This document shows positions 6,640 through 11,201 of a stretch of DNA of 11,201 bases, one piece after another. The DNA comes from Bermanella sp034110565 (GTDB lineage: Bacteria; Pseudomonadota; Gammaproteobacteria; Pseudomonadales; Oceanobacteraceae). The translations under genes were made by a program, and so were the position numbers. How positions within the stretch are numbered: the stretch's first letter is position 1; every line of letters starts with the position of its first letter. The stretch spans positions 1-11,201 of the forward strand of contig JAWUYY010000051.1 of NCBI GenBank assembly GCA_034110565.1, read 5' to 3'. The notes under the pieces are model-generated. The model worked only from the letters and a program-made list of their open reading frames with translations. It was not told the DNA's origin and searched no databases.

Positions 6640-7854
6640 TTATCCAATCATTTGATTCATATTTAATATAGGTAGCATGATTGCGACCACTATCAGCACT
6701 ACTACCCCGCCCATTACTAGTAGCATGATGGGTTCAAACATACTGACCAATGTTGTAATGGTATTTTGTAAATCAGATTCTTGCGTTTTCGCGGTGCGCT
6801 CTAGCATGGCGTCTAATTCGCCACTGGCCTCGCCGCTGGCAATCATATGTAACATCATCGGTGGGAATACTTGGGTCTGGGCAAGAGATTGTTGCAAGCT
6901 TCCACCTTCTGTCACTTGCTGGCAGGCTGCGGTTAGGCGCTCTTGAATAATCACATTGCCCACTACTTGCCCTGCTATTTTCATCGCCTCAACTAGTGGC
7001 ACGCCACTGGAGTTTAAAATGGCGAGAGTGCTAATGAATCGAGAAGTATTAAATCCTTTTACCATCTTGCCAAAAAAAGGCATGTGTAAAACCGCTAAAT
7101 GGTAGCGTTTTTTAATGTGTTCTTTTCGTATTGCCCATTTAAAGCCTGCAAATAATGTCACTATTCCTACGCCTAATAAAAAACCGTGGGCTTGTAAGAA
7201 ATCACTGGCGTTAATCATCGCCTGAGTTAGCGGCGGTAGCTCTTGGCCATTTTTTACAAATACATCGACAATATCGGGCACAACGTAGGTTAATAAACCA
7301 ACAACGATACCGATGGCGACAACGCATAATATAATAGGATAAACAGCAGCAAGTTTGATTTTTTGTTGATTGACTTGACTGTTTTCCATGTAATCTGCGA
7401 GGCGGTTTAAAACCGTATCGAGATGCCCCGCGTGTTCACCTGCTGCTACCGTCGCTCTGTATAATGCTGGGAAAGCATAATCAAAATCGTTAAGTGCACT
7501 GGCCAAGCTGTGACCCTCAAGTACTTTTGAACGTATCTCAAGAATCATTGATTTGATGCGTTTCTTCTCTGTTTGCTCGGCTGTTGCTTTAAAGGCTTCT
7601 TCGATAGGCAGGCCCGCCCCGATAAGCGTAGAAAGCTGACGAGTCAACATGGCTAAATCAGCTGTGGCGATGGATCGCTTAAAGAGTCGTTTGAGTGGAT
7701 TTTCAATATTACGCGAAGATGCTAGCTCAACCGAAACAGGCATAAGCTGTTTATCCCGTAATTGCTGGCGAACCTGTCTTGGGCTATCGGCCTCAATAAC
7801 CCCCTTCTTCTGTTTACCAGTGGCATCCAGTGCTTTGAATTCAAATGCTGCCAT
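6640..7854 (-). CDS. gspF: Type II secretion inner-membrane platform protein GspF
   Basis: GspF is the polytopic inner-membrane protein at the centre of the T2SS platform, thought to couple GspE ATP hydrolysis to pseudopilin loading. The 404 residues match the family. An N-terminal cytoplasmic region (1-60) begins AAFEFKALDATGK, typical of the family. Two homologous T2SSF domains follow (about 70-193 and 273-395), each with a matching motif: VAAGEHAGHLD (136-146) and IASGEASGELD (338-348). Membrane segments are at about 168-193, 222-240 and 373-397. The ATG lies two bases after the gspE stop, with AAGG in the gspE end as a possible ribosome binding site. A type IV pilus PilC is the nearest alternative, but the gsp context settles it. 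Confidence 0.96.
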   Translation of the reverse strand: MAAFEFKALDATGKQKKGVIEADSPRQVRQQLRDKQLMPVSVELASSRNIENPLKRLFKRSIATADLAMLTRQLSTLIGAGLPIEEAFKATAEQTEKKRIKSMILEIRSKVLEGHSLASALNDFDYAFPALYRATVAAGEHAGHLDTVLNRLADYMENSQVNQQKIKLAAVYPIILCVVAIGIVVGLLTYVVPDIVDVFVKNGQELPPLTQAMINASDFLQAHGFLLGVGIVTLFAGFKWAIRKEHIKKRYHLAVLHMPFFGKMVKGFNTSRFISTLAILNSSGVPLVEAMKIAGQVVGNVIIQERLTAACQQVTEGGSLQQSLAQTQVFPPMMLHMIASGEASGELDAMLERTAKTQESDLQNTITTLVSMFEPIMLLVMGGVVVLIVVAIMLPILNMNQMIG

Positions 7855-7856
7855 GG

Positions 7857-9344
7857 TTAAGCCTTCGTTACTCGCAATACTTCTTCTAGTGTGGTCTCAC
7901 CTTCAATGACTTTTTGTAAACCATCTTGTTGAATGCTTTTACTCTTGGTGCGGGCATATTTAGTCATGTCGATTTCACCTGCCCCATTGTGTATAAGGCT
8001 TTTCATGTGGTCATCGATTTCAATGATTTCGTAAATACCGCGGCGACCTTTATAGCCACTTCCGCCACATTCAGCGCAACCACTTGCTTTGTAAATAGTA
8101 GTCGACGCATCTGCTGAAAATCCGAGTAATTCGTTTTCAGCGGCGTCAGCATGATAAGGTTGCTTACACTCTGGGCATAAAGTTCTCACTAGGCGCTGAG
8201 CAACAACACCTACCAAACTGGATGCAAGCAAGAAAGGCTCTATGCCCATGTCTTGAATCCGGGTGACGGCACCGACTGCCGTATTGGTGTGCAAAGTTGA
8301 TAGCACCATGTGACCGGTTAACGATGCTTGTACCGCTATCTCTACTGTTTCTTTGTCGCGTATTTCACCTATCATGACCACGTCAGGGTCTTGTCGTAAT
8401 ATTGCACGTAAGCCCCGTGCAAATGTCATATCTACTTTTGTATTGACCTGGGTTTGGCCGATACCTGCGAGACTGTATTCAATAGGGTCTTCGACGGTCA
8501 GAATATTACGGGAGCGGTCATTAAGCTCACTAAGGGCTGCGTATAGAGAAGTTGTTTTACCTGAGCCCGTTGGCCCAGTGACTAGCATAATCCCGTGCGG
8601 CTTATGGATGATGCTTAGTAGGCTCTTCAAATTGTCGCCTTTCATACCAAGCTGGCCAAGATTTAATCGCCCTGCTTGCTTATCAAGCAGACGCATTACG
8701 ACTCGCTCGCCGTGACTCGATGGCATGGTAGATACACGAACATCGACTTCGTGCCCTGCAATTCTCAATGCGATACGACCATCTTGGGGGATGCGTTTTT
8801 CAGCAATATCCAGCTTGGCCATAACTTTAATACGACTGACGAGTAGCGGCGCAAGGGCGCGTCTAGGTTCTAGAACTTCTTGTAAAACACCATCCACTCG
8901 AGAGCGCACAACGAGACGCTTTTCGAAAGTTTCGATGTGAATATCAGATGCGTTACGTTTTACTGCATCAGTTAATATGCCATTAATTAGACGGACAATC
9001 GGTGCATCATCTTCTTGTTCTAGTAAATCAGCGGTTTCTTGAATCATATTGGCAAGGCTGGCGAGATCTAGATCATCGCCTAGCTCTTCCATAGCCTCAC
9101 GGCTATCGGCTGACTCTTGGTAAATACGAGCAAGCTGGAGGTCGAAATCGTCATTACTGACGGCCTCGAATTTTATTTCACCAGGCAGTACCCGAAGGCA
9201 TTCGCTGAATGCTTGATTAGGGGTCGATTCCTTATGCCAAACCAAATAAGTTTGATTAGTTTGATTTTGCGCAACTAAACCATAGCGCTTGGCAAAGCCA
9301 TAAGGCAGACGCTCTGGTCTGATTTCAGGTTGAACTGATTCCAC
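7857..9344 (-). CDS. gspE: Type II secretion ATPase GspE
   Basis: GspE is the hexameric cytoplasmic ATPase that powers pseudopilus assembly. The 495 residues are family-sized. An N-terminal GspL-binding region (about 1-110) precedes the PAS-like and RecA-like ATPase domains. Visible motifs are Walker A GPTGSGKTT (257-265, K263), the Asp box TVEDPIE (283-289), Walker B VVMIGEIRD (322-330, E327) and the His box at H352. A zinc-binding tetracysteine, C390/C393 and C423/C426, distinguishes GspE from PilT-type retraction ATPases. PilB could share these motifs, but gspF-M follow directly. The start is GTG with weak GAAG before it. An in-frame TGA two codons upstream rules out any longer form. It is the first gene of the operon, with no gspC or gspD before it. 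Confidence 0.96.
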   Translation of the reverse strand: MESVQPEIRPERLPYGFAKRYGLVAQNQTNQTYLVWHKESTPNQAFSECLRVLPGEIKFEAVSNDDFDLQLARIYQESADSREAMEELGDDLDLASLANMIQETADLLEQEDDAPIVRLINGILTDAVKRNASDIHIETFEKRLVVRSRVDGVLQEVLEPRRALAPLLVSRIKVMAKLDIAEKRIPQDGRIALRIAGHEVDVRVSTMPSSHGERVVMRLLDKQAGRLNLGQLGMKGDNLKSLLSIIHKPHGIMLVTGPTGSGKTTSLYAALSELNDRSRNILTVEDPIEYSLAGIGQTQVNTKVDMTFARGLRAILRQDPDVVMIGEIRDKETVEIAVQASLTGHMVLSTLHTNTAVGAVTRIQDMGIEPFLLASSLVGVVAQRLVRTLCPECKQPYHADAAENELLGFSADASTTIYKASGCAECGGSGYKGRRGIYEIIEIDDHMKSLIHNGAGEIDMTKYARTKSKSIQQDGLQKVIEGETTLEEVLRVTKA

Positions 9345-9407
9345 TTTTCTTCACTTTATTATTATCAGGGCCTAATAGACTGCTAGTGTACAGGCTAGTT
9401 TCATATA

Positions 9408-9436
9408 ATTAAAACGACCCGTTAGAAATTTGTGAA
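9408..9436 (-). promoter_or_regulatory. Sigma70-like promoter of the gsp operon
   Basis: On the minus strand TTCACA (9431-9436) and TTTAAT (9408-9413) are separated by exactly 17 bases. Each matches its consensus (TTGACA, TATAAT) at five of six positions. It sits between the etfA terminator and gspE and would give a leader of roughly 55-60 bases. This is a sequence match only, in AT-rich DNA. Confidence 0.5.
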
Positions 9437-9462
9437 CATAATAATACGCAATTGTGACAGAT

Positions 9463-9495
9463 AAAAAAAAGCCTGGTATAAAACCAGGCTTTTTT
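9463..9495 (-). terminator. Intrinsic terminator after etfBA
   Basis: A 7-bp perfect stem, GCCTGGT (9471-9477) with ACCAGGC (9483-9489), has a five-base loop. In the minus-strand RNA it is followed by eight U, starting about 20 bases past the etfA stop. The other side has six T, so it could also stop plus-strand transcripts. It separates etfBA from the gsp operon. Confidence 0.9.
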
Positions 9496-9509
9496 AGGCT
9501 TAACAGCGG

Positions 9510-10439
9510 TTAAAGCTTGCTGTCTAGCTCTGGGATGGCGTCAAATAAATCAGCCACTAGGCCGTAATCAGCCACTTGGAAGATAGGCGCTTCTTCGTCT
9601 TTGTTGATAGCAACAATAACTTTAGAGTCCTTCATACCTGCCAAATGCTGGATGGCACCAGAAATACCAACGGCAATGTACAAGTCAGGAGCAACAATTT
9701 TACCTGTTTGGCCTACTTGCATGTCGTTTGGTACAAAGCCCGCGTCAACCGCGGCACGAGATGCACCAACGCCTGCGCCGATCTTATCAGCTAGCTTGTA
9801 AAGCATTTCGAAGTTATCACCGTTCTGCATGCCACGACCACCAGAAATGATGATACTAGCAGCGGTTAGCTCAGGGCGGTCAGACTTAGCCAGCTCTTCG
9901 CCAACAAAAGTAGAAATGCCTTTATCAGCAACAGCAGAGCCGTTTTCGATAGAAGCAGAGCCACCTTCGGCAGCAACAGGGTCGAAACCAGTTGCACGCA
10001 CTGTGATTACTTTGATTGGATCGCTAGATTTTACAGTCGCGATTGCGTTACCGGCATAGATAGGACGTGCGAACGTATCTGCAGACTCAACCTTCACGAT
10101 CTCAGAGATCATGTTTACGTCAAGAAGTGCAGCTGTACGAGGCAAGAAGTCTTTACCAGTCGTCGTCGCAGCAGCAAGGATATGGCTATAGCCTTTGCCT
10201 AGCTCAGCAACAAGATCACCAAGTGCCTCACCTAGTTGATGTGCGTATGCGGCATCATCAACTAGGATGACTTTAGCAACGCCTTCAATTTTAGAAGCCG
10301 CTTCAGCAGCGCTTTGACAGCCTTGGCCTGCTACTAATACGTCAATATCACCGCCGATAGCTTTAGCCGCGGCGATGGTGTTTAAAGTCGCACCCTTAAT
10401 GGTAGCGTTATCGTGTTCAGCAACAACTAATATACCCAT
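9510..10439 (-). CDS. etfA: Electron transfer flavoprotein, alpha subunit
   Basis: EtfA binds the redox FAD of the soluble ETF heterodimer. ETF takes electrons from acyl-CoA and other flavoprotein dehydrogenases and passes them to ETF:quinone oxidoreductase. The 309 residues match bacterial EtfA. The N-terminal domain (about 1-185) is followed by the conserved FAD domain: SGGRG (199-203), GASRAAVDAG (225-234), QVGQTGKIVAPDLYIAVG (241-258), SGAIQH (260-265) and NKDEEAPIF (279-287). The serine-arginine pair and the QTG segment are the FAD contacts in known structures. The start shares one base with the etfB stop (TAATG), and GAAGGTG lies five bases upstream, so the subunits should be made in balance. 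The gene ends just before a strong terminator. Confidence 0.97.
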   Translation of the reverse strand: MGILVVAEHDNATIKGATLNTIAAAKAIGGDIDVLVAGQGCQSAAEAASKIEGVAKVILVDDAAYAHQLGEALGDLVAELGKGYSHILAAATTTGKDFLPRTAALLDVNMISEIVKVESADTFARPIYAGNAIATVKSSDPIKVITVRATGFDPVAAEGGSASIENGSAVADKGISTFVGEELAKSDRPELTAASIIISGGRGMQNGDNFEMLYKLADKIGAGVGASRAAVDAGFVPNDMQVGQTGKIVAPDLYIAVGISGAIQHLAGMKDSKVIVAINKDEEAPIFQVADYGLVADLFDAIPELDSKL

Positions 10440-11188
10440 TACAGCACCTTCGCTTCAGTCTTAAGTTTTTCAACTAGTTCATCAACGCTGCCTACTTTAA
10501 TACCAGCAGAACGCTCAGCAGGCGGCTCAACTTTAACTAAGGTTTGAGTCGATTTAATCTCTACACCCAAGTCAGCAGGCGATACAATTTCTAGAGGCTT
10601 ACGCTTAGCTTTCATGATGTTAGGCAAAGATGCATAACGAGGCTCATTCAAGCGAAGGTCAGTCGTAACGATTGCAGGCAGAGTCAAACCTACGGTACGC
10701 AAACCACCATCAATTTCGCGAGTTACATTTACTTTATCGCCATCAACCGCTACTACAGAAGCAAAAGTACCCTGTGGCATACCAGTTAATGCACCAAGCA
10801 TTTGACCAGTTTGGTTGTTGTCGTTATCGATAGACTGCTTACCAAGAATAACCAATTGAGGTTGCTCTTTATCAACAATCGCTTTAAGTGCTTTAGCTAC
10901 AGATAAAGACTCAAGCTTTTCATCGGTTTCGATTAGGATGCCGCGATCAGCACCTAGCGCAAGAGCGGTACGAATTTGCTCCTGGGCGACTTTAGGACCA
11001 ATGGAAACAACAATAATTTCAGTGGCAATGCCTTTTTCTTTAAGGCGTACCGCTTCTTCTACTGCGATTTCACAAAATGGATTCATGGCCATCTTAACGT
11101 TGGTCAGATCAACGTCAGAATTATCAGCCTTAACGCGCACTTTTACGTTGTAATCAATTACACGCTTAACAGCTACAAGAACCTTCAT
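10439..11188 (-). CDS. etfB: Electron transfer flavoprotein, beta subunit
   Basis: EtfB is the AMP-binding partner of EtfA and carries the loop that docks to dehydrogenases. The 249 residues match the family of classical, non-bifurcating ETFs. AMP-binding elements are VKRVIDY (7-13), MNPFCEIAVEEA (35-46) and GKQSIDNDNNQTGQM (116-130). The EtfB signature runs from REIDGGLRTVGLTLPAIVT (157-175) through DLRLNEPRY (177-185) to LPNIMKAK (188-195), where L188 corresponds to the anchor leucine of the recognition loop in human ETF. The start is supported by GGGGAA a few bases before the ATG. The promoter lies beyond the right edge. It is the first gene of etfBA; whether ETF dehydrogenase is nearby cannot be seen. 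Confidence 0.97.
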   Translation of the reverse strand: MKVLVAVKRVIDYNVKVRVKADNSDVDLTNVKMAMNPFCEIAVEEAVRLKEKGIATEIIVVSIGPKVAQEQIRTALALGADRGILIETDEKLESLSVAKALKAIVDKEQPQLVILGKQSIDNDNNQTGQMLGALTGMPQGTFASVVAVDGDKVNVTREIDGGLRTVGLTLPAIVTTDLRLNEPRYASLPNIMKAKRKPLEIVSPADLGVEIKSTQTLVKVEPPAERSAGIKVGSVDELVEKLKTEAKVL

Positions 11189-11201
11189 AGATTCCCCGTC
11201 A

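Noticed and set aside
8353..8715. A 120-residue open frame on the plus strand opposite gspE
   Set aside because: It lies antisense to the Walker A and Walker B coding region, is rich in Arg and Ser as antisense frames are, and has no recognisable domain.
7857..9344. Reading gspE-gspF as pilB-pilC of a type IV pilus
   Set aside because: The following G-H-I-J-K-L-M series is specific to type II secretion.
9576..10270. Several plus-strand frames opposite etfA
   Set aside because: All overlap conserved EtfA coding sequence and none has family features or a ribosome binding site.
1..11201. A hidden mobile element, CRISPR array or toxin-antitoxin pair
   Set aside because: No transposase, terminal repeats, regular spaced repeats or small gene pairs are visible; coding is continuous and of core type.

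Overview
The window is a dense, all-minus-strand stretch of a bacterial chromosome. It reads as a Gram-negative gammaproteobacterium with moderate-to-low GC. Evidence for this is a near-complete set of type II secretion (T2SS, general secretory pathway) genes in the usual E-F-G-H-I-J-K-L-M order, a bacterial-type electron transfer flavoprotein pair, and an NADPH-type glutathione reductase. An Oceanospirillales-like marine bacterium would fit, but that is a guess from protein flavour and composition, not a demonstrated placement.

Layout in transcription order (right to left). (1) 11188-9510: etfB and etfA, which share one base (TAATG) and end at a strong hairpin terminator at 9463-9495. (2) 9345-9509: a short intergenic gap holding that terminator and a good sigma70-like promoter (TTCACA, 17 bp, TTTAAT) for the next unit. 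(3) 9344-1855: gspE, F, G, H, I, J, K, L, M. Gaps are at most 16 bases, and four adjacent pairs overlap. (4) 1858-509: a glutathione reductase gene whose ATG overlaps the gspM stop (ATGA), so it is the last cistron of the gsp operon. (5) 1-508: no convincing gene. It holds two inverted repeats able to form hairpins and a 14-bp palindrome.

How the genes work together. GspE is the cytoplasmic ATPase. GspL and GspM (with absent GspC) link it to the inner membrane, and GspF is the polytopic platform protein. GspG is the major pseudopilin, and GspH, I, J and K are minor pseudopilins that form the tip. The outer-membrane secretin GspD, its partner GspC, the prepilin peptidase GspO and the optional GspN are not in this window. 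The C/D genes normally sit directly before gspE, so here they must lie elsewhere if the system works. EtfAB is a separate metabolic unit that collects electrons from flavoprotein dehydrogenases. Glutathione reductase has no established role in type II secretion, so its position in the operon is the most notable arrangement seen.

Overall this is an ordinary core-genome region. I found no mobile element, CRISPR array, tRNA, rRNA or evident new defence or biosynthetic system. The findings concern operon architecture, residue-level oddities in GspK and GspL, and unexplained palindromes in the 3' flank.
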